The notes below the pieces were generated by a model. That model was not told the origin of the DNA, ran no database searches, and worked only from the letters and a program-made list of their open reading frames with translations. From contig SUPR01000020.1 of NCBI GenBank assembly GCA_005191425.1, forward strand, positions 1 to 40,518: 40,518 nt of DNA, given 5' to 3'. The stretch comes from Candidatus Helarchaeota ASGARD archaeon Hel_GB_B. Lineage in GTDB: Archaea > Asgardarchaeota > Lokiarchaeia > Helarchaeales > HEL-GB-B. A program made the translations under genes and the position numbers. Positions 1 through 8,889 of the stretch are shown here, one piece after another; within the stretch, counting starts at the first letter, position 1; each line of letters begins with the position of its first letter.

Positions 1-2
1 TA

Positions 3-86
3 AAAAAAGCAGTCCCGAAAGCTTTTGATAAAGTGGACGGGATAGAGGCGTTTGGGGTCACGCCAGTATCTGTTCGTATTGAATAG
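3..86 (+). CDS. 3' end of an upstream gene (partial)
   Basis: The frame starting at base 3 is open from the window edge and stops at TAG 84-86, giving 27 residues that end in FGVTPVSVRIE. This stretch is visibly richer in G and C than the following 570 bases, as expected for coding DNA here. I do not recognise the family from so short a tail. The start and most of the gene lie outside the window. Confidence 0.45.
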   Translation, partial: KKAVPKAFDKVDGIEAFGVTPVSVRIE

Positions 87-661
87 ATATAAAATTTATT
101 CTCCTATTATTAGCATAGGAAAATGAATAAACCCTCTATTACTAATTTAAGGTGATTTTTTTATAGCTTTATCACTTAATTTTTTTTTGAATCAATTCTC
201 TTATTACTTTTTTAACTCTGAAACTCAACAAATTTAATATGATTTTATAAATTAACCCTTAAAATTGGCGCGATCTTTTTTTTACATTCTTTAATTATAT
301 TAGAAATTAAAATTTTTTATTTATATGCAAGATCTTCAAAATTTTAATTAGTAATCTTTTAACAAACATGTTTTTAATTTTAGATTCTTTTAATAGCAAA
401 AAATCATATAATCTTTTTAAGTAGAAATAATAAATTATTTTTCAAATTCATCTGAATTTTTTTTTTATGATGTAAAAATCATTTATTGATAATAACTTCG
501 AAAAACTTAAAAAATGATTATGTATAAAATATTATAAGCAATAGAAAAATAAAGCAAAATAAATAGATTCAATAATTTCTTTTTTTCAGAAATAATTGAT
601 TAATTATTTATTTACTATTTTTTCTATTCGCCCTTAAAATAGTTAATGGAAGTAAATTAAA
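87..661. other. AT-rich intergenic region, no gene seen
   Basis: Between the truncated upstream gene and the TTG start at 662 there is only AT-rich sequence with many T runs, for example around 180-190 and 270-285. I see no tRNA-like cloverleaf, no convincing ORF and no repeat array. GGAAG at 648-652 lies nine bases before the TTG at 662 and is a plausible ribosome binding site for that gene. Confidence 0.5.
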
Positions 662-1123
662 TTGAATGAAGAATTAGAATTTACGACTATTGATACCTTA
701 AACCCAAGGTCACGTAATATTAATATAAAAGTAAAGGTAATATCTAAAGGTGATGAACGGACGGTAATGTCTAGGAAAGATAATTCAGACCATAGAGTTT
801 GTAATGTCCTAGTTGGAGACGATACGGCAGTTATGAATTTGGTTTTATGGGATAATAAAATTGATGAAATTGAAGAAGATAAAACTTATGAAATAACAAA
901 TAGTTATGTCACAATCTTCAATAATTCAATGCAGATATCCCTTGGAAGATATGGAAATATCCAAGAAACCGAGTTAGACATCACTCCAAATACCGAAAAC
1001 AATGTTTCAGATAAAGTAGTAGAACGCCAGAGATATTCTCGTAGTGGCGGCTATTCACGTGGCGGAAGTAGTTATTCACGTGGCGGCGGTAGGTCATATA
1101 ATCGTAATAAGCGAAGATATTAA
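662..1123 (+). CDS. Small OB-fold single-stranded nucleic-acid-binding protein with RG-rich tail
   Basis: A 153-residue protein. Residues about 5-105 look like one OB fold of the RPA/SOSS-B type: a first strand with INIKVKVISKG, then VLVGDDTAVMNLVLWD, then an ISLGRYGNI strand. The tail (about 120-153) is a low-complexity stretch of Arg, Gly, Ser and Tyr with repeated YSRGG units, like an RGG-type nucleic-acid-binding tail. It probably binds ssDNA or RNA in the cytoplasm. The start is TTG, with GGAAG nine bases upstream; no better start is visible. The OB unit resembles single modules of the five-OB protein at 35056-36825. The fold is clear from pattern; DNA versus RNA binding is not decided by sequence. 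Confidence 0.75.
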   Translation: MNEELEFTTIDTLNPRSRNINIKVKVISKGDERTVMSRKDNSDHRVCNVLVGDDTAVMNLVLWDNKIDEIEEDKTYEITNSYVTIFNNSMQISLGRYGNIQETELDITPNTENNVSDKVVERQRYSRSGGYSRGGSSYSRGGGRSYNRNKRRY

Positions 1124-1475
1124 ATAGTAATAAATAAAAACGCAATTTTAGAGAAATTTTTGGTAGAATTATCTATCAATTTTGTTTTTCTTTTCCTATT
1201 TTTATTCTATAGATATTTTTTTATAAAATTCGTAGAATACTTTTTTTCTCTTAATTAAAATCAAATTGGTATCTGATATTAAGCTCAATTTAAATTTTTG
1301 ATGTTAATTTTCAATAAGAATAGATTTAAATTTAAAACGACTATAAACAAATAATAAAAATTAATTAAGAATAAATATCGAGGAAACTTTATTTATAATA
1401 ATTGTTAAGAAATAAGAAACCTATCTTTATTCTAAAATTATATTTGAAATTAATTTAAATTATGGAAATTAGGTC
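1124..1475. other. AT-rich intergenic region, no gene seen
   Basis: No ORF, tRNA or repeat is evident. T-rich runs shortly after 1170 could serve as an archaeal-type terminator for the OB-fold gene, but nothing else supports this. Confidence 0.4.
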
Positions 1476-1781
1476 ATGAAAATAAATAAAAAGATCCTGA
1501 TTATGGCATTTTTATTTATCACTGTATTTTTATTAAGTGTAATTTCTTTTAGAACAATTTCAAACCAAAATTATGGAAAACTTTCTTTTTTAGATCAAGA
1601 TAAGAGAAATATCATTGTTAAAAATAGTAATTTTAACATTTATGGAAATATATCGATTTACATTAGAGAAGCGGTAAGTTCAGAAGAAATTTATAAGTTA
1701 ATTTCGTACGATTTAAAAAATGCATTTGGATCAGCAGTAATAAAAAATTATTCAATGACATTAAAAAATAATTTTAAATAA
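1476..1781 (+). CDS. Hypothetical small membrane-anchored or exported protein
   Basis: A 101-residue ORF with an ATG start. The N-terminus (KINKK, then about 20 hydrophobic residues to position 25) looks like a signal peptide or single membrane anchor. The rest is polar and rich in Asn, Lys, Ile and Ser and would lie outside the cell. I recognise no domain. It stands alone, facing convergently into the Hsp20 pair. It could be the remnant of a longer surface protein; there is no in-frame continuation after its stop. Confidence 0.45.
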   Translation: MKINKKILIMAFLFITVFLLSVISFRTISNQNYGKLSFLDQDKRNIIVKNSNFNIYGNISIYIREAVSSEEIYKLISYDLKNAFGSAVIKNYSMTLKNNFK

Positions 1782-1841
1782 TATTTGTAAATCTAAAAAA
1801 TTCTGGGAAATTAATAAAAATGATATTTATTGTAAAAAAAA

Positions 1842-2300
1842 TCAATTTTTAATTTTAGCAGAATCTGTAATGTCTATCGTATCATTCTCATCTTCAATCT
1901 CGATTTTTTTAACTATTTCAGGCTCTAATTTCCTGAGAATGATCTTTAAAATTCCCTTCTTTAAAACAGCTTTAATATCATCGGTATCCACGCCATTGGG
2001 AATATCTATTTCTCTATCAAAGTTGGAATAAACTCGCTCTTTATAAATATAATTATAATTTTCTGAAAAATCTTTATTAGATGTTATACGCATTATATTT
2101 TCATCAATAGTTATTTCAATATCTTTTTTATCAAAACCTGGAGTATCTAAAATATACTCAAATCGGTCTGGAAACTCAATTATATTTAAAGATGGCTTGT
2201 AATAATATTGATTTTTTGGAGCCGCTAATTCTGGAAATAAATCATCAAAAAAGTCTTCAAAAAATTTTTCGGGTTTCCAAAAAGGTCTTTTAAATACCAA
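1842..2300 (-). CDS. Hsp20-family small heat-shock protein (second copy)
   Basis: An alpha-crystallin domain (about residues 35-125) preceded by an Arg/Phe/Trp-rich N-terminal arm. The domain shows the typical DTPGFDKKDIEI strand and the LKKGILKIILRK motif near its end. Small heat-shock proteins hold unfolded proteins as ATP-independent oligomeric chaperones. An in-frame ATG at 2315 exists, but its bases form part of a near-perfect Shine-Dalgarno GGAGGTGAT (2313-2305) lying four bases before TTG at 2300-2298, so I place the start at the TTG (152 residues). A clear C-terminal I-x-I motif is not obvious. It lies 72 bases downstream of a second Hsp20 gene in the same direction, so co-transcription is likely. 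Confidence 0.85.
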   Translation of the reverse strand: MVFKRPFWKPEKFFEDFFDDLFPELAAPKNQYYYKPSLNIIEFPDRFEYILDTPGFDKKDIEITIDENIMRITSNKDFSENYNYIYKERVYSNFDREIDIPNGVDTDDIKAVLKKGILKIILRKLEPEIVKKIEIEDENDTIDITDSAKIKN

Positions 2301-2304
2301 GGTT

Positions 2305-2313
2305 ATCACCTCC
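2305..2313 (-). promoter_or_regulatory. Strong Shine-Dalgarno sequence deciding a TTG start
   Basis: On the minus strand these bases read GGAGGTGAT, complementary to the 3' end of 16S rRNA. The core ends eight bases before TTG 2300-2298. The overlapping ATG at 2315 would be read through this site and is therefore unlikely to be the start. Confidence 0.7.
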
Positions 2314-2372
2314 ATTAAAATTACGCTGAATAAGAAAAAAAATAGTTTAAAAGTTTAATTTCAGACCCAAAA

Positions 2373-2801
2373 TTAATCAATCTTGATACTTTTCTTTGGC
2401 TCAGGTTCTTTTTTCTCAATTTCGATTTTAAGCAGCCCTTTTTCCATAGAAGCTTTGATTTTATCTGGGTTTGCATTTTCAGGTAATCTGAATTGTCTCT
2501 TGAAAGATTGATAACTTCTTTCTTTATAGATATAGTGTCCTTCCTTATCTTTTTCCTCCTTTTTAGTCTCTTTCTCGGACTGAATAGTTAATACGTCCTT
2601 ATGAAGTTCGATTTTAATATCCGATTTATCTAAACCTGGGACTTCTGCAATTATCTCATAATTTTTCTCCAACTCTTTTATATCGACCTTTGGAAAAATT
2701 CCTTCACTACCCATGGATAAAGGACTCGAAAGAAAATCATCAAAAAATTTATCTAAATTAAAAAGACGATATGGATCAAATTTTCTTCGTTCTATTGACA
2801 C
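2373..2801 (-). CDS. Hsp20-family small heat-shock protein (first copy)
   Basis: A 142-residue protein of typical Hsp20 length. The alpha-crystallin domain spans about residues 38-130, with AEVPGLDKSDIKIEL and the conserved MEKGLLKIEI motif. The C-terminus carries an IKI (I-x-I) motif in KKSIKID, used to join dimers into larger oligomers. The start is GTG at 2801-2799, preceded by GAGGTGAT (2814-2807). An ATG inside this region is in another frame and meets a stop at once. The gene is the first of a two-gene Hsp20 unit, with a TATA-like box about 55-60 bases upstream of the start. This is the more canonical of the two copies; the second is more divergent. Confidence 0.9.
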   Translation of the reverse strand: MSIERRKFDPYRLFNLDKFFDDFLSSPLSMGSEGIFPKVDIKELEKNYEIIAEVPGLDKSDIKIELHKDVLTIQSEKETKKEEKDKEGHYIYKERSYQSFKRQFRLPENANPDKIKASMEKGLLKIEIEKKEPEPKKSIKID

Positions 2802-2806
2802 TTCAT

Positions 2807-2814
2807 ATCACCTC
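2807..2814 (-). promoter_or_regulatory. Shine-Dalgarno sequence of the first Hsp20 gene
   Basis: The minus strand reads GAGGTGAT, with five bases between it and the GTG start at 2801. It supports GTG rather than the out-of-frame ATG nearby. Confidence 0.65.
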
Positions 2815-2853
2815 AAATCGTAATTTTTTATTGACAAAAGTTTGGTTTTTTCA

Positions 2854-2865
2854 ATTTTATATAAA
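2854..2865 (-). promoter_or_regulatory. Candidate archaeal TATA box of the Hsp20 unit
   Basis: The minus strand reads TTTATATAAAAT here. A start of transcription about 25 bases downstream would leave a leader of roughly 30 bases holding the Shine-Dalgarno site, which is a sensible arrangement. In such AT-rich DNA a TATA match alone is weak. Confidence 0.4.
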
Positions 2866-3251
2866 CATTTATGAGAATATTATAAACACATAATTTCACT
2901 ACATTGTGTGACTATAAAGATACAATTATATTTAAATTTTTCGATTAAATAATTATAAGATAACTCTAATTTATCAATTAAATTAATAATAAATTTTATA
3001 ATTTCAATCTTTTTTTTAAAAATATTAAACAAAATTTCCATTATTTTTTTGCTCTAAATTTTTATTTTAATATATTTATTTATATTTTATAAAAAAATTG
3101 GCTTATTTTTTGATTGAAATTAAAAAAATGCATTTAAAATTTTGGAGTAAAACTTAACAATTAAATTAACGATCAATTTTAATTAGATTTTAAATAAATG
3201 AATAGAATGGAAATAATAAATTAAAATAAATAAATAGACAAAAAATTTATA
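2866..3251. other. AT-rich divergent intergenic region
   Basis: Separates the Hsp20 pair (minus) from the CPBP-like gene (plus). No ORF, RNA gene or repeat is visible. It must hold the promoters of both sides. Confidence 0.4.
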
Positions 3252-4232
3252 ATGAAAATTTACTGTTCTAAAAACTTTTTCGTTATTATGTTAATTGCAA
3301 TTGGTTTAATATTTTTAATATTATTTTTACCGTTAGATATACTTGAATTTCTATCAATAAATATAGTTGGAGGGCCACCAATTAATGGAAAAACATGGAT
3401 TGAAGGAGTATATGCAATAGGTGGGCCAATCTCTATGAGAATATTGGCTATTTTAGGTATATTAATAATATTATTAACAATTCCATTTATTTTAAAATTA
3501 TCAAAACCCAAATTAAGTGCTCGTAAAGTTAATAAATATGAATTATTTTTATTTTTTATTATTGCGTTTATATTTTTATTTATTAATTATGAAATTGGAT
3601 ATTCTTGGTGGGATTCAAATGCTTTTTTGGGAATGGGTCCACTGTTTTTTCAATCTATAATCAGTTTGATAGTATTGGGTTTATCACCCTTTTTTATAAA
3701 GAAGATTTTTAAATTGAAAAGCAGTGATTTTTTTTCATCTAAGGAGAATCTCAAGTCCAATTCAATAGTAGTGATAATAATTGCATTTGGATATGGTTTA
3801 ATTTCATTATTATGGCATTGTTGTTCTTTTTACAGTTATAAAATGTTTTTCTTTTTCTTTATTATTAAATTAATTCAGTTATGGGGCATTTGTAGCTTCT
3901 TTTATCAATGGAGTTTAAACATGTTGTTGAATATAATTAAAGATTGGAAGGCATATACTATTATTTCCATATTATTTGGCTTATGTTATCCTTGGCATAC
4001 ATTTGGATTTGCAATTACGTTTATATTTTTCGGGTTTTTAATCAGTTATTTAACAAGAAAAACAAAATCTTATTACACCGGGTTAATTTTATAATATTTT
4101 GCATATATATTCCATGCAGGATTAGCATGGAATGGTTCATTTATTACATTTTCATTAATTTATCCAATTACAATTGTTATCTGCTTGATAACCATATTTT
4201 ACAGTTCAAGGGGCATATTATTTAAAAAATAA
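3252..4232 (+). pseudogene. CPBP-family (CAAX protease-like) membrane protein interrupted by an in-frame TAA
   Basis: The frame from ATG 3252 encodes about seven hydrophobic membrane segments and stops at TAA 4092-4094 after 280 residues. The same frame then stays open for 45 codons to TAA 4230-4232. The part after the first stop contains IFHAGLAWNG, which matches the third conserved motif (H-x-x-x-N) of CPBP/Abi intramembrane proteases. Motif 2 lies before the stop in ILFGLCYPWH. The catalytic Glu-Glu of motif 1 is missing: the matching region reads WGICSFFYQW. The family includes prenyl-protein endoproteases and bacteriocin-immunity-type proteins. The missing glutamates and the internal stop suggest a decaying gene. 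A sequencing error at the stop, or a shortened but expressed product, cannot be excluded. Confidence 0.65.
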
Positions 4233-4362
4233 TTATTTGAGATATAATTCGGAAAAAAATTATAAATTATTAGTTTTAAAGAATGATGTTGATTATTTAT
4301 TCAAGAAAAATTAACTGTTTAATGGATTTAAAAGAATAAGATTTACAAAAGGCCGAATTAAT

Positions 4363-5838
4363 ATGGATACCAAAAATTTTGATGCTATTGTAATAGGTTC
4401 TGGAATAGGAGGTAGTGCATGTGCTGCTTTATTAAGTGCCGAAGGCTTTAAAACATTAGTCTTAGAAAAAAATAAAGAAATAGGTGGGATGTGTTCATCA
4501 TACAAAAAACAAGGCTTTATTTTAGATTCTGCAATTCATGTATTTTCAAGTGGTATTAAGGGCAGATTTGGTAAAATAATGAAGAGAATTAAACTTGACA
4601 ACTTAAAATTTGTAAACATAACGGACAAAAATGCAATTAGGGCATTAAATCAAAAAGGTTATACAAAATTGGCAATGAGCCCTAATACAATAGAAAAAAA
4701 TAAGGGAGCAAATCTTAAAAATTCAGATAAAATTGACTTATCAGCCATGGGATTTGAGAAAGAAGATATGAAAGTATTTATAAGGATAATTGGAAATATC
4801 CTACAAACTTCAAGAAGGAAATTAAGGGAAATGCACGAACAGAAACTGAGTTTAGAGAGTTATTTAGACCAATTCAATCCTAGCAAAGGTGTAAAATCAC
4901 TCCTTGCATTTCTCACAGGGGGAATGTTTGGAATTTCTCCAAAGATGGCAAGTGCACCAGAATTTATTCAAGGATTAACCGAATGGATTGTTACCAATGA
5001 CCTCTCTTATCCTATTGGGGGCGCAGTTGCAGTACCTCATGCATTTTTGGATGGAGTCAAAAAATTTGATGGCGAAATATATACCAATACAAAGGTTTCT
5101 AAAATCTTGATCGAAAATGATAAGGTCATTGGGGTTCAATTAGTTGATGGTCAAATAATTTATTCTAATTTAATTATATCTAATGCAGGAATTAAACCAA
5201 CAGTTTTAAAATTGGTAGGAACAGAATATTTTACCTCTGATTATGTTGAAAAAGTAAAAAATTTAATTTCATCTTATTCAGCAATTACTTTTAAATTTGC
5301 ATTAAAAGAGCCAATAATTGAAAATTATGTTTTCGTCAATTTATATCATGGAGATTTAAGTGCTTTTGGAGAAAAAAAGCGACCGCCCAATAGTCCAAAA
5401 GCTACTGGATTTATGGTCATGATACCGACCAATGCGGATCCAAATCTAGCTCCGCGGGGCAATCAGATAGTTATTTTTGGGACGCTGGCCCCAACTCGTA
5501 AAAAAAATTGGGACAAATGGACTGATCATTATTATAATGAAATCCTTAAATTTTACCCGGATATTGAGGACAAAATGATTTTTGTAGATATTACAACACC
5601 TGAGGACTTGGCTGCTTTATCAGGGAAATCATTTGGTCCAATTGAAACTACAGCTCTGACACCAGAACAATCAGGTCCATATAGAATTTCATCTGAATTA
5701 CCGATTGAAGGGCTATATGTAGTCGGAGATACTGCAGGAACAAATACACATGGAATTGGGACTCAATTAGCAGCAGATAGTGCCTTAAAACTCGCTAAAT
5801 TAATAATACAAAAATACAAACCTAAAAGAAGGGAATAA
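4363..5838 (+). CDS. FAD-dependent oxidoreductase of the phytoene desaturase (CrtI)/retinol saturase type
   Basis: A 491-residue flavoprotein. The N-terminus has the dinucleotide-binding fingerprint VIGSGIGGSACAALLSAEG (about residues 11-29), followed by the acidic strand end VLEKNKEIGGMCSS. The C-terminus has GLYVVGDTAGTNTHGIGTQL, the family's second FAD contact. CrtI-like enzymes desaturate, isomerise or saturate polyenes such as carotenoids. The nearby isoprenoid genes (from 9.4 kb) make an isoprenoid substrate plausible, but no carotenoid synthase is visible. It is not a geranylgeranyl reductase, since that family's substrate motif is absent. The gene ends seven bases before the exonuclease III start, so the two are probably co-transcribed. 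Confidence 0.8.
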   Translation: MDTKNFDAIVIGSGIGGSACAALLSAEGFKTLVLEKNKEIGGMCSSYKKQGFILDSAIHVFSSGIKGRFGKIMKRIKLDNLKFVNITDKNAIRALNQKGYTKLAMSPNTIEKNKGANLKNSDKIDLSAMGFEKEDMKVFIRIIGNILQTSRRKLREMHEQKLSLESYLDQFNPSKGVKSLLAFLTGGMFGISPKMASAPEFIQGLTEWIVTNDLSYPIGGAVAVPHAFLDGVKKFDGEIYTNTKVSKILIENDKVIGVQLVDGQIIYSNLIISNAGIKPTVLKLVGTEYFTSDYVEKVKNLISSYSAITFKFALKEPIIENYVFVNLYHGDLSAFGEKKRPPNSPKATGFMVMIPTNADPNLAPRGNQIVIFGTLAPTRKKNWDKWTDHYYNEILKFYPDIEDKMIFVDITTPEDLAALSGKSFGPIETTALTPEQSGPYRISSELPIEGLYVVGDTAGTNTHGIGTQLAADSALKLAKLIIQKYKPKRRE

Positions 5839-5845
5839 TAGACTG

Positions 5846-6601
5846 ATTGAAATAATATCATGGAATGTAAATGGCATACGAGCTGCCATAAAAAAGGGTT
5901 TCTTAGCTTGGTTCAGAAAAAGGAACCCAGATATTTTATGCATACAAGAAACAAAGTCATCCCCATTAAATTTATTCTTCGACATGCCAGAACATGATGG
6001 ATATTGGCATACGGCAGAAAAAAAAGGATATAGCGGCGTCGCCACCTTCACTAAGATAAGTCCGATGTCCATAAAGAAAAAATTCGCCGGTAATGACATC
6101 GATAAAGAAGGACGATTTTTACAATTAGAATTTGAAAAATTCTATTTAATCAATCTTTATTTTCCAAACGCACAACGCGAACTTAAAAGATTAGAATATA
6201 AATTACATTTTAATAATAAATTATTAGAACATATCGAAAAATTGAAAAAGAAAGGTAAAGGAATTGTTATATGCGGCGATTTTAATGCTGCTCATAAAGA
6301 AATTGACCTGGCAAACCCTAAAAATAATCAAAATAATGCCGGCTTTTCTCCTAAAGAAAGAGAATTTATTACTGAATTAATTAAAAAAGGTTATATTGAT
6401 ACGTTCAGAGAATTTGATAAAAACCCTGGAAAATATACTTGGTGGTCTTATAGGTTTAATACGCGGGCTAAAAATATTGGTTGGAGAATTGATTATTTTT
6501 TTATCAATGAAGAATTTAGACATATTTTAAAATCTGCCTTTATATTAAATGATGTAATGGGGTCAGATCATTGTCCAATTGGAATAATTCTTAATATATA
6601 A
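5846..6601 (+). CDS. xth: Exodeoxyribonuclease III-type AP endonuclease with apparent ATT start
   Basis: An exonuclease III/APE1-family DNA-repair nuclease that cuts at abasic sites. Family motifs are present in order: IISWNVNGIRA at the N-terminus, CIQETKSS with the metal-binding Glu, GDFNAAHKEIDL, GWRIDYFFIN and the catalytic GSDHCPIG near the end. The conserved N-terminus begins well upstream of the first ATG (5984), and no ATG, GTG or TTG exists in frame between the upstream stop (5804) and 5984. Aligning with the usual M-K-I-I-S-W-N start places the initiator at ATT 5846-5848; CTG 5843 is the alternative. From ATT the protein is 251 residues, the normal family length. An AAGGG lies about twelve bases upstream, inside the end of the previous gene. 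Confidence 0.9.
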   Translation: MEIISWNVNGIRAAIKKGFLAWFRKRNPDILCIQETKSSPLNLFFDMPEHDGYWHTAEKKGYSGVATFTKISPMSIKKKFAGNDIDKEGRFLQLEFEKFYLINLYFPNAQRELKRLEYKLHFNNKLLEHIEKLKKKGKGIVICGDFNAAHKEIDLANPKNNQNNAGFSPKEREFITELIKKGYIDTFREFDKNPGKYTWWSYRFNTRAKNIGWRIDYFFINEEFRHILKSAFILNDVMGSDHCPIGIILNI

Positions 6602-6675
6602 AATAGAAATTAAAAAATTCAATAAAAATTAAAATAATGAAAAATTTAATGCAAAAAATAGTCTATTATTATTTT

Positions 6676-7251
6676 TTATTCATTTAAAATAGCTTCGACC
6701 ATTTCTACTAGTCTATTTGGATCAGCGCCTAAAAGTTGACTGTTATAATTGCCGTCTTTATCAAATAATAATAGAAAAGGTATTGCATTAACATTGAAAA
6801 TATTTGCGTAAGTCATATACAATTTATTACCGACTTCAGTTTCTGTATCGATTTGGAGGACATTTAAAGAATCGTTGTATTTTTCTTTGAGTTCATGTAC
6901 CGTTCTTCCAATAAATTTACAAGGAGCACACCATTCAGCCCAGAAATCTACAAGAGTAGGTTTGCCTTTTAAAGTTTTAATTGGGACTTCCTTTTTTGCT
7001 CTCTCTTGCTCAAGGCGCTCTTCAGCCTCTTTAATTTTTCTGTCCAACCCGCCTTCATCAAGAAATCTTTGGATACTCCTAATTTCGTTTTGTAATTCCT
7101 CAATTCTTTTTTCCAGCAATTTTTCTTTTTTTGCTCTTTTCAATTCGTTTAATTCGCTTTCAATAGAACTCGCACTATTTGTTTGTAATCGATATAAATT
7201 CTCTTCTATTGGTTTTATATTAATATCTTGTCTCGTCATGATATTTACCAT
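6676..7251 (-). CDS. Thioredoxin with an N-terminal coiled-coil extension
   Basis: A 191-residue protein. Residues about 30-90 are charged and helical, rich in Glu, Lys, Arg and Leu, and predicted by eye to form a coiled coil. Residues about 95-190 are a thioredoxin fold with the active site FWAEWCAPCK and the cis-proline loop NAIPFLLLF. The WCxPC pair is intact, so it should work as a thiol-disulfide oxidoreductase. The extension roughly doubles the usual 105-110 residues and may drive oligomerisation or partner binding. The start is ATG 7251, with an alternative ATG at 7239. It converges with exonuclease III. Confidence 0.88.
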   Translation of the reverse strand: MVNIMTRQDINIKPIEENLYRLQTNSASSIESELNELKRAKKEKLLEKRIEELQNEIRSIQRFLDEGGLDRKIKEAEERLEQERAKKEVPIKTLKGKPTLVDFWAEWCAPCKFIGRTVHELKEKYNDSLNVLQIDTETEVGNKLYMTYANIFNVNAIPFLLLFDKDGNYNSQLLGADPNRLVEMVEAILNE

Positions 7252-7815
7252 TCTTTTATTTAGTGGGTTTTTTTATAATTCTCAATTTTTTAAATATTGC
7301 TCTAAATATTTCCTATAAATTTTCGGAGCAAATGTTCCTAATCAAGTCTTCATTATTTAAAAATTTATATATTTTGAAATTTTTGCATATTTTTTTATTA
7401 GAAAAAGTATGAATTTTGAGAAATTAAACTTTAGACTTTAAATTGGCGTCAAACTCTAATAATTTAAATAAATGAATTGTTAGACATGCTAATAATATTC
7501 GGCATTCGGCATAGGATTTTAAATTAATAATTATATTATGGAACAATTATAGAAACTTACATGTAGCAGAATAAAAGTTAAATATAAAAAACTCAAGCTA
7601 AACTGCTCTATTTTTTTGGAGTTAATAAACCTTTTAAAATGATCAAGTCCCAAGGAAAAAACCGGCTAAGATATAGCTTTCAATTTGTAAGTTCGTTTGT
7701 CATATTTTTGTAAAAGTTTAATTTATAAAGTTTGAAATTATTGTCTTCAATCTAGCCATGGAAATTGAAAATTATTTTGAAAAATTGATTTTAAGACATT
7801 AAATTAGATTTTAAA
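7252..7815. other. AT-rich intergenic region, no gene seen
   Basis: 564 bases between two minus-strand genes. I find no ORF with a plausible protein, no tRNA, and no repeat longer than chance in such AT-rich sequence. Confidence 0.4.
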
Positions 7816-8889
7816 TTAAAGAATTTTGCCACGAGCACTTATTTCCCATCTATCAATTATCTCATCATTTTCAATTATTGTAAAAAAGTCATATAAATTT
7901 ACAGTCGGGCATATATGTGGGGGAATTGCTTGGATTTTATTACCAATTTTTAGTTCAATTTCTTTATAAGATATTTGACAATGTTCTTCAGTTATTAATT
8001 GAGCTTTTATTTTATTTGACTCAATAAATTTTGGATAACCATCTAAATACACGCTTTTAGAGCCCATATCTAAAGTAGCCATTCGTTTAGAAGGCATACT
8101 TATAACTGTTGTTAAAATGGTCAATGCAATTTCAAATTCGGGAACAATTGGTGCATAATGATGATCCATAAACACATAAGTACCAGGTTGTATTTCTGTT
8201 ATTCCTGGATATTTTCCAGTATACTTATAAGTAGGAGTTCCACCTGCACTAATTATTGAAATATCAAGCCCTTCATTTTCAAAAAGTTCTTTTGTGTCAA
8301 TAACGAGTTTCATACATTTGTTAGTTTCAATTTTTCTGTTTTCTTCCTCTTTAATAAAGCTTAAATGTCCTTCATAAGCCATTAATCCTTTTAAATTTAA
8401 AAATGGGGATTTATCGACTAACCTTCCCAATTGAAGGGCAGGTTTACCGGGTTTAACCCCTGTCCTACCAAGCCCAACATCGATATCTATTAAAATATTT
8501 AATTCTGTATTATATTTCTGACTCAATCTATCTAAATCTTTTATATTTTTTTCTGAATCAACAGCTACTATTATTGTTTTACTTTTAGCCAGGCCAAGCA
8601 TTCTTACAATTTTCTCTTCTGAGACTATTTCATTTGCTATTAAGATATTATCAAAACCATTTTTAGCGAATACTTCAGCTTCTGAAACTTTTGCAACGGT
8701 GATTCCATTAGCTCCAGCTTTTAACTGCATTTGACCAATAGTTGGACATTTATGAGTTTTAACATGTGGCCTTAAATTAATAGAATTTTCTTTTGCAAAA
8801 TTAGCCATGAGTTTTATGTTATATTCCAACTTTTTCTTATCTATAATTAATGCTGGAGTCGAAATTTTATTTTTTAACTTTTCATCCAT
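7816..8889 (-). CDS. PLP- and metal-dependent D-threonine aldolase/D-serine dehydratase-like enzyme
   Basis: A 357-residue protein of the fold-type III family with an alanine-racemase-like N-terminal barrel. Near the N-terminus LRPHVKTHK carries the lysine expected to bind pyridoxal phosphate. ISAGGTPT is the phosphate-binding loop. Near the C-terminus PPHICPTVNLYD holds the His and Cys that bind the divalent metal in D-serine dehydratase and D-threonine aldolase. The protein should act on a D-beta-hydroxy amino acid; the exact substrate cannot be read from the sequence. The start is ATG 8889, with AAGGGA a suitable distance upstream. It has no close co-directional neighbour and appears to be a single-gene unit. 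Confidence 0.85.
   Translation of the reverse strand: MDEKLKNKISTPALIIDKKKLEYNIKLMANFAKENSINLRPHVKTHKCPTIGQMQLKAGANGITVAKVSEAEVFAKNGFDNILIANEIVSEEKIVRMLGLAKSKTIIVAVDSEKNIKDLDRLSQKYNTELNILIDIDVGLGRTGVKPGKPALQLGRLVDKSPFLNLKGLMAYEGHLSFIKEEENRKIETNKCMKLVIDTKELFENEGLDISIISAGGTPTYKYTGKYPGITEIQPGTYVFMDHHYAPIVPEFEIALTILTTVISMPSKRMATLDMGSKSVYLDGYPKFIESNKIKAQLITEEHCQISYKEIELKIGNKIQAIPPHICPTVNLYDFFTIIENDEIIDRWEISARGKIL

Noticed and set aside
3944..4225. Plus-strand ORF of 93 residues overlapping the end of the CPBP-like gene
   Set aside because: It is in another frame. The conserved HAGLAWN motif is in the frame of the upstream gene, so this ORF is a shadow.
6875..7318. Plus-strand ORF of 147 residues
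   Set aside because: It lies antisense to the thioredoxin gene, whose active site and fold are clear.
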